64,000 nt of DNA from CAYVIB01 sp964451365 (GTDB taxonomy: Bacteria > Pseudomonadota > Gammaproteobacteria > Pseudomonadales > Cellvibrionaceae), in assembly GCA_964451365.1 (NCBI GenBank), contig CAYVIB010000003.1, positions 124,001 to 188,000 on the forward strand. Direction: 5' to 3'. Under the pieces are notes generated by a model. That model worked only from the letters and a program-made list of their open reading frames with translations, was not told the DNA's origin and did no database searches. Within the stretch, counting starts at the first letter, position 1. Each line of letters starts with the position of its first letter. The translations under genes and the position numbers were made by a program. Below are positions 35,919 to 44,834 of this stretch, one piece after another.

Positions 35919-36896
35919 CTAGTGAGAACGTTCAACAGCAAAAACGGCGAGGTCGGCCAGCGCGGCCTTGAATTCGCCGGGAGGTAGCGCGGCCAGCGCT
36001 TCGTGGGCCTGTCGAGCATGGAATTCGGCGGTGGTTCGGGTGTAATTGATACCGCCGCGGCGGTGCACTATATCGATAATTTGTTCCAGTTTGGTGATAC
36101 CGCCATTTCGCAGGGCGTCGGCAATCAGGGCGCTTTCGGTCTCGCTACCATTGGTCATGGAATATATCAAAGGCAGGGTGGGCTTACCTTCAGCGAGGTC
36201 ATCACCGACATTTTTACCCAAGGCGGAGACATCGCCCGTATAATCCAGGGCGTCGTCAATCAGCTGAAACGCCAGGCCCAGGTGAAAGCCATAGCGCCTG
36301 GCCTCGGTTCGAACCCTGGGCGTCGCGCCGGCCAGTACCGCGCCGGTTTCACAGGCCGCCTCAAACAGCGCGGCGGTTTTCTTGTGAATGACGTTCATGT
36401 AGTTTTCTTCCGTCACACGCGGGTCCTTGGCATTCACCAGTTGTTGCACTTCCCCTTCGGAGATGGTGTTGGTGGTATCCGACAGTATTGCCATGATTTC
36501 CATATTGCCAATGGTCACCATCATCTGGAACGCACGGGAATAAAGGAAATCCCCCACCAGCACGCTGGGTGCGTTACCCCATTTGGCGTTGGCGGTGGGG
36601 CGCCCGCGGCGCAATTCCGACACATCCACCACATCGTCGTGCAAAAGAGTTGCTGTGTGGATGAACTCGATGATCGCCGCCAGGTCCAGGTGCTGCCGGC
36701 CCTCATAGCCCAGCGCTTTTGTCAGCAGCAGTACCAGCAGGGGTCGCAGGCGCTTGCCGCCGCCATCGACGATGTACTGGCCGATATTTTCGACCAGCCC
36801 CACCTCGGATCGCAGTTTCTCAACGATCAGTTGATTCACCGCCGCGAAATCCGATGCGACCAGCGTGCGAAATGAGGGTTGGGAGTTGTTTGTCAC
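35919..36896 (-). CDS. ispB: Octaprenyl diphosphate synthase IspB
   Basis: This is a 325-residue trans-polyprenyl synthase that makes the ubiquinone side chain. The two aspartate-rich motifs are LLHDDVVD and QLIDDALD, with GGGKRLRPLLVLL near the N-terminus. The start is probably the GTG at 36896, with a TTG one codon earlier as alternative. It is divergent from rplU, the conserved gammaproteobacterial order. Confidence 0.94.
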   Translation of the reverse strand: MTNNSQPSFRTLVASDFAAVNQLIVEKLRSEVGLVENIGQYIVDGGGKRLRPLLVLLLTKALGYEGRQHLDLAAIIEFIHTATLLHDDVVDVSELRRGRPTANAKWGNAPSVLVGDFLYSRAFQMMVTIGNMEIMAILSDTTNTISEGEVQQLVNAKDPRVTEENYMNVIHKKTAALFEAACETGAVLAGATPRVRTEARRYGFHLGLAFQLIDDALDYTGDVSALGKNVGDDLAEGKPTLPLIYSMTNGSETESALIADALRNGGITKLEQIIDIVHRRGGINYTRTTAEFHARQAHEALAALPPGEFKAALADLAVFAVERSH

Positions 36897-37184
36897 CAAG
36901 TTTGCCCAGGCGAAAAAATGGAGGTGAGGATGCTAGGGGGGCATGGGGTGGCTGTCAAGTCTGAAGACGCCGCGGCCGTTGTTGATATTGTTGCGTGGAC
37001 CGGGGATATATCGTAGAATTCGCGCCCGCTTAAAGCGGGTTGTAAACGACGCAAGCTTTGTGACTTCAGGCCAGTTGGGGCCGGGGTCTGAAAGCAGACT
37101 GGCAAGTGCCGGTTTCGCTGCTTCGTGTCGTCCATTGGCTTGCGAAACATTAGGGTAGCAAGCGCGTAATTTGGAGCAAAAACA

Positions 37185-37496
37185 ATGTACGCAGTCATTG
37201 CCTCCGGTGGCAAACAGCACCGGGTTGAAGAAGGCGAAGTGCTTCGCCTGGAAAAAATTGAATTGGCTACCGGTGAAACAGTCAAATTTGACCAGGTGTT
37301 GATGGTAGCGGATGGTGACAATATCAAAATAGGTGCTCCGGTTGTCGACGGTGCCCAGGTAACCGCCGAAGTGCTCAACCACGGTCGCGCGGACAAGGTG
37401 AAGATCATCAAGTTTCGCCGTCGCAAGCACTCCCTGAAGCGTCAGGGACACCGTCAGTGGTATACAGAAGTTAAAATTACCGGCATTACCGGTTAA
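37185..37496 (+). CDS. rplU: 50S ribosomal protein L21
   Basis: This is a 103-residue ribosomal protein beginning MYAVIASGGKQHRVEEGEVL and containing the KVKIIKFRRRKHSLKRQGHRQ rRNA-binding block typical of L21. A spacing of 24 bp separates it from rpmA. The promoter should lie in the 288-bp ispB-rplU spacer. Confidence 0.98.
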   Translation: MYAVIASGGKQHRVEEGEVLRLEKIELATGETVKFDQVLMVADGDNIKIGAPVVDGAQVTAEVLNHGRADKVKIIKFRRRKHSLKRQGHRQWYTEVKITGITG

Positions 37497-37520
37497 AAGT
37501 AAGGTTAAGAGGATAAGCTA

Positions 37521-37778
37521 ATGGCTCACAAAAAAGCAGGCGGTAGTACCCGCAACGGTCGCGATTCCGAAAGTAAACGCCTGGGCGTCAAGCGTTTTGG
37601 TGGCCAGGTGGTTCAAGCCGGCAGCATTATCGTTCGCCAGCGCGGAACCCGGATTCATGCCGGTGAAAACGTCGGTATTGGCCGTGACCATACCCTGTTT
37701 GCCAAGGCGGCGGGCGCGGTCAAATTTGAAGTCAAAGGTCCAAACAACCGCAAGTTCGTGAGTATCGTCAGCGCTTGA
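37521..37778 (+). CDS. rpmA: 50S ribosomal protein L27
   Basis: This is an 85-residue protein near the peptidyl transferase centre. The AHKKAGGSTRNGRDS start and RQRGTRIHAGENVGIGRDHTLFA block are canonical. There is no N-terminal extension of the kind cleaved in Firmicutes. A strong terminator follows it. Confidence 0.98.
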   Translation: MAHKKAGGSTRNGRDSESKRLGVKRFGGQVVQAGSIIVRQRGTRIHAGENVGIGRDHTLFAKAAGAVKFEVKGPNNRKFVSIVSA

Positions 37779-37803
37779 TCGGGTAAAGGATCGGAAACAT
37801 CGA

Positions 37804-37837
37804 AAGCCCCGCTGCCCTCAAGGTAGCGGGGCTTTTC
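37804..37837 (+). terminator. Intrinsic terminator after rpmA
   Basis: AAGCCCCGCTGCC, a CTCAA loop and GGTAGCGGGGCTT form a 13-bp stem with one G-U pair, followed by TTCTTTTT. It separates rplU-rpmA from obg, which therefore needs its own promoter. Confidence 0.9.
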
Positions 37838-37945
37838 TTTTTCCGGCGGGTGGTTTGGTTAAAACTTTTGGACACAACCGGAAGGGCTGGGCTCGGTTTT
37901 TGAGACAAGAGTCCCGTCCAGCGGCGTTATTCAGTCGCTTATGTC

Positions 37946-38037
37946 AATGGCACTTACTTAAGCTTTTTTTGCTTAAACGGATCGACCGGCTTCGTTGGCA
38001 CGGTATATAAAAGAATTTCGCTTAAAGAAGTGCCATT
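37946..38037. mobile_element. MITE-like element (copy 1)
   Basis: This is a 92-bp element with terminal inverted repeats: AATGGCACTTACTTAAGC at the left and the complement of AATGGCACTTCTTTAAGC at the right (16 of 18 match). Its core GGATCGACCGGCTTCGTTGGCACGG recurs in copy 2 at 40424-40519. It encodes no protein and sits in the obg promoter region. Confidence 0.75.
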
Positions 38038-38090
38038 CGTGTTAACACCCTAATGTATGATTATGCTTGCTTTTAATCCGAGGCCCGATT

Positions 38091-39275
38091 GTGAAATTTG
38101 TTGATGAAGCGATCATTTCTGTCCACGCGGGTAAAGGCGGTAACGGCTGCCTGAGTTTCCGGCGCGAGAAATTTATCGAAAAAGGCGGCCCCGACGGCGG
38201 TGACGGCGGTGACGGCGGCAGTGTCTATATCCAGGCGGACGAAAACCTGAATACACTGGTGGATTACCGCTACCAGCGCCGCTATCGGGCGGAGAGCGGT
38301 GAATCCGGCCGCGGTCGCAACTGCACCGGCAAGAAGGGCGAAGACCTGGTGTTGCTGGTGCCGATCGGCACCTCCATTATCGACGGGGACAGTGGCGAAA
38401 CCATTGGCGACCTGACCGCTCACGGCGAGCAGTTGCTGGTGGCGCAGGGCGGCTTCCACGGCCTGGGTAATACTCGCTTTAAATCCTCGGTCAATCGTGC
38501 GCCGCGCCAGACCACGCCGGGCAGCGAGGGGGAAGAGAAAAACCTGAAGCTGGAAATGAAGGTGCTGGCGGATGTGGGAATGCTGGGCCTGCCCAATGCC
38601 GGTAAATCCACTTTTATCCGCGCCGTCTCCGCCGCGCAACCGAAAGTGGCCGATTACCCCTTTACCACATTGGTGCCCAGCCTGGGTGTGGTCAAGGTGC
38701 AGACACATCGAAGTTTTGTTGTCGCCGATATTCCGGGGTTGATCGAAGGCGCATCCGAAGGGGCGGGACTGGGAATCCGCTTCCTGAAACACCTGACCCG
38801 CTGCCGGGTGCTGCTTCACCTGGTGGATGTCGCGCCGCTGGACGGGACCGATCCGGCGGAAAATGCGCTGGCTATTGTTTCGGAACTGGAAAAATTCAGC
38901 CCGACCCTGGCAAAACGCGATCGCTGGCTGGTGCTGAACAAAGTGGACCTGCTTGGCGAAGACGAGTTGACCCGATGCCGGAACAGCATCATTGGTAAAT
39001 TGAATTGGGCGGGGCCGCTGTACGAAGTGTCCGCGCTGACCGGGCAGGGGACTAAAGAGCTGTGCAGCCAGTTGTTGACGCACCTGGAAGAGGTATGGGC
39101 ACTGGAAAAATCCGACCCCGATGCGGCCCAACTTGAACAGGAAACCCAATTAAAAATGCAGGCGGAGGCGCGCGAGCGCATTGAATTCCTGCGCGAGCAG
39201 ACCCGCAAGTCCCGCCACAAGGATGATGATGACGATGATGATGATTACGATGTGGAAGTGGAGTACGTGCGTTAG
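38091..39275 (+). CDS. obgE: GTPase Obg/CgtA
   Basis: This is a 394-residue ribosome-assembly GTPase. The N-terminal glycine-rich Obg fold (KFVDEAIISVHAGKGGNGCLSFRREKF) is followed by the G domain with GLPNAGKST (G1), DIPG (G3) and NKVDLL (G4). An Asp-rich tail (HKDDDDDDDDYDVEVEYVR) closes the protein. The start is the GTG at 38091 with GAGG 7 bp upstream; the longer frame's leader is not conserved. proB follows after 15 bp. Confidence 0.96.
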   Translation: MKFVDEAIISVHAGKGGNGCLSFRREKFIEKGGPDGGDGGDGGSVYIQADENLNTLVDYRYQRRYRAESGESGRGRNCTGKKGEDLVLLVPIGTSIIDGDSGETIGDLTAHGEQLLVAQGGFHGLGNTRFKSSVNRAPRQTTPGSEGEEKNLKLEMKVLADVGMLGLPNAGKSTFIRAVSAAQPKVADYPFTTLVPSLGVVKVQTHRSFVVADIPGLIEGASEGAGLGIRFLKHLTRCRVLLHLVDVAPLDGTDPAENALAIVSELEKFSPTLAKRDRWLVLNKVDLLGEDELTRCRNSIIGKLNWAGPLYEVSALTGQGTKELCSQLLTHLEEVWALEKSDPDAAQLEQETQLKMQAEARERIEFLREQTRKSRHKDDDDDDDDYDVEVEYVR

Positions 39276-39290
39276 CGCTACCAAAAGAAT

Positions 39291-40409
39291 ATGAAAAGGC
39301 AACTCATCAAACAAAGCCGGCGCTGGGTGATAAAAATTGGCAGCGCGCTGTTGACGGATGACGGGCGTGGTCTCGACCGCGAATCCATGTCGGTGTGGGT
39401 CAGGCAGATCGCCGCTCTCTCCAAGCGCGGGCACGAGGTGGTGCTGGTATCCTCCGGGGCGGTGGCCGCCGGGATTACACGGCTCGGCTGGGGTGAGCGT
39501 CCGACATCGATACACAAGCTGCAGGCGGCGGCGGCTGTTGGACAGTCGAGCCTGATCCAGAGCTATGAGCAGGAATTCCAGAACTACAACATCAAGGCCG
39601 CGCAGATATTGCTGGATCACGATGACCTGTCGAACCGGCAGCGCTATCTCAACGCCCGCTCCACGATTCGTACATTGATCGAGATGGGGGTGATTCCCAT
39701 TGTGAATGAAAACGATACCGTGGTGACGGATGAAATTCGCTTTGGTGACAATGATACGCTGGCCGCGCTGGTGGCGAATTTGATCGAGGCGGATACACTG
39801 TGCATTCTTACCGACCAGAAGGGTATGTTCGATAGCGATCCGCGCCAGAATGCCCTGGCGCAGATCATTCCGGAAAAATCCGCCAGCGATCCGGCGCTGG
39901 ATGATATGGCCGGCGCCGGCGGTTTGCTCGGCCGTGGCGGAATGATCAGCAAGGTTCGCGCGGCACGACTGGCGGCGCGTTCCGGCGCCAACACGGTAAT
40001 TGTCGGCGGCAAAATATTCGATGTGATTACCCGTGTTGCCGATGGTGAATCGCTCGGCACGTTACTGTATGCCAGCCAGCAACCGATTGCCGCCCGCAAG
40101 CGATGGCTGGTCGGCACATTGCAGTCGCGCGGTGAAATTATTATCGATGACGGCGCCGTGAAAGTATTGCGTGAGAAAGGCCGTAGCTTATTGCCGGTGG
40201 GCGTGACGGATGTTAACGGTCATTTTACCCGCGGTGATATGGTGGTGTGCCTGGACCGGCAGGGCCGGGAAGTGGCGCGCGGACTGGTGAACTACAACAG
40301 CGATGAGTCGCGTAAAATCATCGGCATTCCCAGCGAACAAATCGCTTCCACACTCGGCTATAAGGATTTCGATGAACTTATTCATCGCGATAACCTTGTC
40401 TTGAGTTAA
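39291..40409 (+). CDS. proB: Glutamate 5-kinase ProB
   Basis: This is a 372-residue enzyme for the first step of proline synthesis: ATP-dependent phosphorylation of glutamate. The amino-acid kinase domain (VIKIGSALLTDDGRGL, VVLVSSGAVAAGITRLG, VNENDTVVTDEIRFGDND) is followed by a C-terminal PUA domain (about 275-372). proA is not adjacent. It is probably cotranscribed with obg, as in many gammaproteobacteria. Confidence 0.96.
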   Translation: MKRQLIKQSRRWVIKIGSALLTDDGRGLDRESMSVWVRQIAALSKRGHEVVLVSSGAVAAGITRLGWGERPTSIHKLQAAAAVGQSSLIQSYEQEFQNYNIKAAQILLDHDDLSNRQRYLNARSTIRTLIEMGVIPIVNENDTVVTDEIRFGDNDTLAALVANLIEADTLCILTDQKGMFDSDPRQNALAQIIPEKSASDPALDDMAGAGGLLGRGGMISKVRAARLAARSGANTVIVGGKIFDVITRVADGESLGTLLYASQQPIAARKRWLVGTLQSRGEIIIDDGAVKVLREKGRSLLPVGVTDVNGHFTRGDMVVCLDRQGREVARGLVNYNSDESRKIIGIPSEQIASTLGYKDFDELIHRDNLVLS

Positions 40410-40423
40410 AAGGTCCTGATTAG

Positions 40424-40519
40424 AATGGCGCTTACTGAAGCGTTCCCACAGGATCGGCCGGATTCGCTGGCACGGTTTTATTAAAGAGTCTTCACTGCAA
40501 GGCTTAGGTAAGTGCCATT
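40424..40519. mobile_element. MITE-like element (copy 2)
   Basis: This is a 96-bp element with the terminal inverted repeats AATGGCGCTTACTGAAGC and, at the right end, GGTAAGTGCCATT. The core GGATCGGCCGGATTCGCTGGCACGG matches copy 1 at most positions. It lies between proB and the aminotransferase gene in the same orientation as copy 1, so the pair brackets obg-proB. Confidence 0.75.
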
Positions 40520-40573
40520 TGGCAGTGATTAAAGAGTTCCAAGTTATCCTTTTGATTGTCCAAGAAGTCTGTT

Positions 40574-41626
40574 ATGTCAGTAATCAAATCCCACATCGTC
40601 GCCATGAGTGCCTATAAACCACCACTGGAAGGGCGCGATCCAAAAAAACACCTGTTGTTGGATTTCAATGAGCGCACATTGCCGGTGAGCAAGGCGGTGG
40701 AGCAGGCGTTGGTGGATTACATCCGCGACGGTCGGTTGCAACAGTACCCTTCCTATGGCGATGTGGTTGAACAGATCGCGCGGTACGCCAATGTGGAGAC
40801 CGGGCAAGTGATGATTACCAATGGCTCCGATCAGGGCATTGAATTGGTTTTTCGCTCTGTTTGTCGGGAAGGTGACGAGGTAATCATTCCCGAGCCCAGC
40901 TTCGCGATGTATACCCAGTGCGCGAAAATTGAAAACGCCAGGATCATTTCGCCGGCATACACACGCGAAGAAGGTTTCCCCAAGGATGCAGTGATAAGTG
41001 CTATTACCGAGCGGACGCGCCTGATCGCTATCGCCAATCCGAACAACCCTTCGGGGACGGAAGTATCCCGCGCGGACATTATCGAAATTTTGCAGGCGGC
41101 ACCAAATGCGGCAGTGCTGGTGGATGAGTGCTATTTTGAATACTGTGGCTCTACCGTATGCGATCTGGTGGCCCAGTACCCCAATTTGATTATTGTCCGT
41201 ACATTTTCCAAAACGTGGGGAATTCCATCGTTGAGGTTGGGTTATATCCTTTCCGAGCAAAAAAATATCAGTGCATTGCTGAATGTTCGGGGGCCCTATG
41301 ACATCAATCAACTGGCGGTGGTGGCGATCCGCGCGGCGCTGGCGGATATCGGCTCGGTACAACAGTACGTGCGGGAGGTTATGGAGGAATCCAAGCCACT
41401 GATGGAACGTTTTCTGGATGATAACAGCGTCCTGTATTGGCCGAGTGCGGCCAACTTTATCTGGATTTTCCCCGTCGAGGCTGAAAAAATCGAACTGGCC
41501 CTGCGCGGGCAGGGGATCCTGGTGAGGCCAAAAAAAGATGCCGCCGGCAACCTGGGATTGCGGGTGACTTTGGGAACCGTTGAGCAAACACGAAAGATGA
41601 TAGCTGTCATGGAGACTCAACTATAA
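40574..41626 (+). CDS. hisC: HisC-family aminotransferase (histidinol-phosphate or aromatic)
   Basis: This is a 350-residue fold-type I PLP enzyme. Recognised blocks are LDFNERTLPVS, ITNGSDQGIELVFR, IANPNNPSGTEV, VDECYFEY and the PLP lysine in RTFSKTWGIPSLRLGYI. HisC and aromatic aminotransferases of this family cannot be separated by eye. The ATG at 40574 is preferred over a TTG at 40556. The first aryl-polyene gene starts only 9 bp downstream, so it may be cotranscribed with that cluster. Confidence 0.82.
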   Translation: MSVIKSHIVAMSAYKPPLEGRDPKKHLLLDFNERTLPVSKAVEQALVDYIRDGRLQQYPSYGDVVEQIARYANVETGQVMITNGSDQGIELVFRSVCREGDEVIIPEPSFAMYTQCAKIENARIISPAYTREEGFPKDAVISAITERTRLIAIANPNNPSGTEVSRADIIEILQAAPNAAVLVDECYFEYCGSTVCDLVAQYPNLIIVRTFSKTWGIPSLRLGYILSEQKNISALLNVRGPYDINQLAVVAIRAALADIGSVQQYVREVMEESKPLMERFLDDNSVLYWPSAANFIWIFPVEAEKIELALRGQGILVRPKKDAAGNLGLRVTLGTVEQTRKMIAVMETQL

Positions 41627-41635
41627 TTATTTGAT

Positions 41636-42250
41636 ATGGATGAAAAACCCAGTCCGGAAATAAGCGTGGCACGGTCGGATTTAAAAAAAGTTATATTCCT
41701 GTTAGTAGGTGTAATCGCGGTTGCATACCCCTTCGTGGTTTTCGTGGGGCTGGACAGGCTGGGCGTATCCAACCTGGTACTGGTGTTGCTGGCGGTGGTG
41801 TTCTTGCGCTTTATCCTTACGAAAGGTTACAGGGATAGGAGCCAGTTGCTGTTATTTGTTGTTGTCGGTGCTTTCTGCGGTGGCGTCTATGCGCTAAAAA
41901 GCGAGGCGCTGCTTAAGTTGTACCCGGTGTTGATGAGCTTGTCCATTGCCACGCTTTTTGGTTTGTCTCTCCTGCAACGCGAATCCATTATTGAAAAATT
42001 TGCCCATCGCATGGGCAAGGACATTTCTCACCGGGAAAAGCAGTACACGCGTCGACTGACAGGGGTATGGACCGCCGTCCTGGTTTTAAACGCGGCTGTC
42101 GCCGGCTATACCTCCTGCTGCATGGAGTTGAAATACTGGGCGTACTATAACGGCTTTTTATCCTACGTTTTGTTCGCCATCCTGTTTGTGGTGGAACTGC
42201 TCTACCGCTATATCTTTATTATAAGAAAGGAAGCGAGGGAAGCGAGTTAA
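41636..42250 (+). CDS. COG4648-type membrane protein of aryl-polyene clusters
   Basis: This is a 204-residue protein with about six hydrophobic segments (about 20-40, 45-60, 70-90, 95-115, 140-160, 175-195). COG4648 membrane proteins recur in APE gene clusters and are thought to aid assembly or membrane placement of the polyene. Its stop overlaps the next start by 1 bp (TAATG). Molecular function unknown. Confidence 0.82.
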   Translation: MDEKPSPEISVARSDLKKVIFLLVGVIAVAYPFVVFVGLDRLGVSNLVLVLLAVVFLRFILTKGYRDRSQLLLFVVVGAFCGGVYALKSEALLKLYPVLMSLSIATLFGLSLLQRESIIEKFAHRMGKDISHREKQYTRRLTGVWTAVLVLNAAVAGYTSCCMELKYWAYYNGFLSYVLFAILFVVELLYRYIFIIRKEAREAS

Positions 42251-42660
42251 TGATTAAACAAGGAAACCCGTTGCTCCCGCCGGACAGTAACCCGCTTGAG
42301 TGGCCGCAAATCAAAACCCTGCGCTGTGAAAAAACCGATGAAATGGGCAATGCTTTTCTGGAGCTGTATATTCCCGAAGATCTGGCGTGGCTTAAGGGCC
42401 ATTTTCCCGGACAGCCGGTTGTGCCGGGAGTGGTGCAACTGCACTGGGCAACGGTGCTGGCTAAGGAGGTATTTGAAATACCGGCGTCGTTCCGGGCAGT
42501 CGATAATCTTAAATTTCAATCGGTGATCCTGCCGGACCGGCACATCACACTCGACCTGATATACAAAAAAAATAATGCCAGTGCCAGCTTTCAATATCGC
42601 GATACCGAAACATTGTTTTCAGAAGGAAAAATAAAGTTTACGGACGGATTCAGGGAATAG
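42250..42660 (+). CDS. apeI: ApeI-type 3-hydroxyacyl-ACP dehydratase
   Basis: This is a 136-residue hotdog-fold protein. WLKGHFPGQPVVPGVVQLHW carries the catalytic His and the FabZ/FabA-like active-site loop. In E. coli APE synthesis ApeI pairs with ApeP to dehydrate the growing polyenoyl-ACP. ApeP is encoded four genes on (44370). It is translationally coupled to the upstream membrane-protein gene. Confidence 0.88.
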   Translation: MIKQGNPLLPPDSNPLEWPQIKTLRCEKTDEMGNAFLELYIPEDLAWLKGHFPGQPVVPGVVQLHWATVLAKEVFEIPASFRAVDNLKFQSVILPDRHITLDLIYKKNNASASFQYRDTETLFSEGKIKFTDGFRE

Positions 42661-42677
42661 CCCGTGGTTTGGTTTTT

Positions 42678-43415
42678 ATGACTTATTGTTTGATAGTACC
42701 TCATTACAATCACCAGAAGCAGCTGGCGGAATTTCTGCCATCGCTGATGGAATCCGGTCTTCCCTGTATTGTTGTTGATGATGGCAGTAATGACGACAGC
42801 CTGGCTCAGCTTGAGGCGCTGCTCCGGTCGTTCGACGGCATTTATTTGTGCAAGCATACCTATAATCGCGGCAAGGGTGCGGCGGTAAAAACCGGGTTGT
42901 GCTATGCGCGAACGCTTGGCTTTTCCCACGCTGTGCAAATTGATGCCGATGGCCAGCACAACAGCGCCGACATTTTGCGGTTTATCGGTATCAGTGAGGA
43001 CAAGCCGGACACACTTGTTTGCGGCAGGCCCGTGTTTGATGAATCAGCGCCAAAGGCGCGGTTGTATGGAAGGAAAATAACGGATTTCTGGGTTGCGCTG
43101 GAAACCCTGTCGCTTGAGATCAAGGATGGACTGTGCGGATTTCGCGTTTATCCTCTCTCTCAAATCGAAAAGGTGCTTGACCGGTATTACATCGGTGGCC
43201 GCATGGATTTCGATACTGAAGTGCTTGTCAAGGCGATGTGGGCGGGTGTAGCACTGGAATTTGTCGATACAACGGTGCATTACCCGGAGGAAGGCGCGTC
43301 CCACTTTCGCTATCTGCGTGACAACCTGATGCTGGTTGCACTGCATACCCGCCTGATGCTCGGTATGCTGATCCGGTTTCCGTGGCTTGTTTTTCGCCGG
43401 TTGAGTGGGAAATAA
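42678..43415 (+). CDS. Family 2 glycosyltransferase of the aryl-polyene cluster
   Basis: This is a 245-residue GT-A enzyme. LIVPHYNHQKQLAEFLPSLM, VVDDGSNDDS (nucleotide binding) and QIDADGQH (DxD-like) are typical of GT2. The ATG at 42678 is preferred over a TTG at 42669. Comparable genes occur in APE clusters and may attach a sugar to the anchored polyene; substrate unknown. Confidence 0.87.
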   Translation: MTYCLIVPHYNHQKQLAEFLPSLMESGLPCIVVDDGSNDDSLAQLEALLRSFDGIYLCKHTYNRGKGAAVKTGLCYARTLGFSHAVQIDADGQHNSADILRFIGISEDKPDTLVCGRPVFDESAPKARLYGRKITDFWVALETLSLEIKDGLCGFRVYPLSQIEKVLDRYYIGGRMDFDTEVLVKAMWAGVALEFVDTTVHYPEEGASHFRYLRDNLMLVALHTRLMLGMLIRFPWLVFRRLSGK

Positions 43416-43417
43416 AA

Positions 43418-44383
43418 ATGGCGGCGACCAGCGATACTGAACATTGGGCCCAGTTGAAGGAAGCGGGAACCCTTCGCGGATTTCATTTTCTCTTGTGGGT
43501 ACACAAGGTCTTTGGTCGCGGTATATTTTCAGCGTGTCTTTACCCGGTGATGTTATATTTCCTGCTGGCCAGGAAAGTAGCCCGGCGCGCGTCGCTGGAT
43601 TTCCTGACCACTCACTATCACTACGCCCCGCAACGCTGGAAAACCAAGCCGGGTTACCGTCACGTCTACCGTCACTTTATGGCCTTCGGCCAAGCCATTC
43701 TTGAGAAACTGCTCGCCTGGAGTACCGAGATAGCCGAAGAGGAGTTCCTGATCGAGGATCAGGCCGCGGTCGATGACTTACTCAATGATCCGCGCGGTCA
43801 ACTGATTATTGGTACTCACCTGGGCAACCTGGAATACTGTCGTGGCTTTATGCAGCGCTACAAAAATAAAGCGATCAACGTGTTGCTATACGACCAGCAC
43901 GCCGCCAATTTCGTCAAGATGATGCAACACGTGAATAACGATTCGCGCATGCGCGTTTACCAGGTGACTGAACTGGATATTCCAACCGTACTGCAGTTGA
44001 AGACGAAAGTTGATAACGGCGAATGGCTGTTTATTGCCGGCGACCGTGTTCCGGTGAGTGGCCGGGAGAGAACCGTAAACACTACTTTTATGGGGCGCGC
44101 CGCACCGTTGCCCATTGGTCCTTACATGCTGGCCCAGACGCTGCAATGCCCGGTAAAGCTGATGTTCTCCTACCGCTTGAAGGATAAAGTAAAATTTCGG
44201 GTGGTTCCCTTTGCCGAGCGGGTGACCCTGCCCCGTGCTGATCGCGAAGGTGCTGTCCGGCAATATGCCCAGCAATTCGCCAATGATTTGGAAAAGCAGT
44301 GCGTGGAAGCGCCTTTTCAGTGGTTCAATTTCTATTGTTTCTGGTCCGACGACAACAAAACCCGGGTGAATGGTTGTGACTGA
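43418..44383 (+). CDS. LpxL/HtrB-like lysophospholipid acyltransferase
   Basis: This is a 321-residue membrane-associated acyltransferase. It has an N-terminal hydrophobic segment (FSACLYPVMLYFLLA, about 35-50) and the HX4E motif in GTHLGNLEYCRG, followed by FIAGDRVPVSGRERTVNTTFMGRAAPLPIGP, as in lipid A late acyltransferases. In APE loci such enzymes are thought to transfer the polyene to a lipid acceptor. It starts just after the GT2 stop. Confidence 0.88.
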   Translation: MAATSDTEHWAQLKEAGTLRGFHFLLWVHKVFGRGIFSACLYPVMLYFLLARKVARRASLDFLTTHYHYAPQRWKTKPGYRHVYRHFMAFGQAILEKLLAWSTEIAEEEFLIEDQAAVDDLLNDPRGQLIIGTHLGNLEYCRGFMQRYKNKAINVLLYDQHAANFVKMMQHVNNDSRMRVYQVTELDIPTVLQLKTKVDNGEWLFIAGDRVPVSGRERTVNTTFMGRAAPLPIGPYMLAQTLQCPVKLMFSYRLKDKVKFRVVPFAERVTLPRADREGAVRQYAQQFANDLEKQCVEAPFQWFNFYCFWSDDNKTRVNGCD

Positions 44384-44834
44384 CATCGATAACCAAATTT
44401 ATTACCTGCTTCCCCACCGGCCGCCGATGCTGCTGATCAATCGCGTTATTGAACTCAGTCAAACGCATTCGCTTGCCGAAGTTATCGTCGATGATCAGGC
44501 TTCCTTTTTTGTGCGGGACAAAGGTGTACCGGCCTGGATCGGTATTGAGTATATGGGACAAACCGCGGCGCTGATCGCGGGATACCAGCAACAGCAGGGC
44601 CTGGTTGGTCCACATTTGGGCTTTTTACTGGGAACGCGAAAATACACCTGCCAGACCGAATGGTTTGAACCCGGCGCCGTTTTGCGGATAGCATGCAGCG
44701 AGGTTGCGGTGGTGGGGGATTCGTTGGCAAATTTTCATTGCGTGATTAAAACGCCCAAAGAAAAAACATTGGCAGAAGCCCGGCTGTCCGTTTTTAGAAA
44801 AAAAACGGAAACATTTTTGAATGACGAAAGTTGA
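44370..44834 (+). CDS. apeP: ApeP-type 3-hydroxyacyl-ACP dehydratase
   Basis: This is a 154-residue hotdog protein with the LLPHRPPMLLINRVIEL start (active-site His) and the WIGIEYMGQTAALIAGY helix. It is the second dehydratase of the cluster and by homology the partner of ApeI. It overlaps the acyltransferase gene by 14 bp and the ketosynthase gene by 4 bp. Confidence 0.87.
   Translation: MVVTDIDNQIYYLLPHRPPMLLINRVIELSQTHSLAEVIVDDQASFFVRDKGVPAWIGIEYMGQTAALIAGYQQQQGLVGPHLGFLLGTRKYTCQTEWFEPGAVLRIACSEVAVVGDSLANFHCVIKTPKEKTLAEARLSVFRKKTETFLNDES

Noticed and set aside
38073..39149. 358-codon minus-strand ORF opposite obg
   Set aside because: Antisense shadow of a highly conserved GTPase gene; no family resemblance or ribosome binding site.
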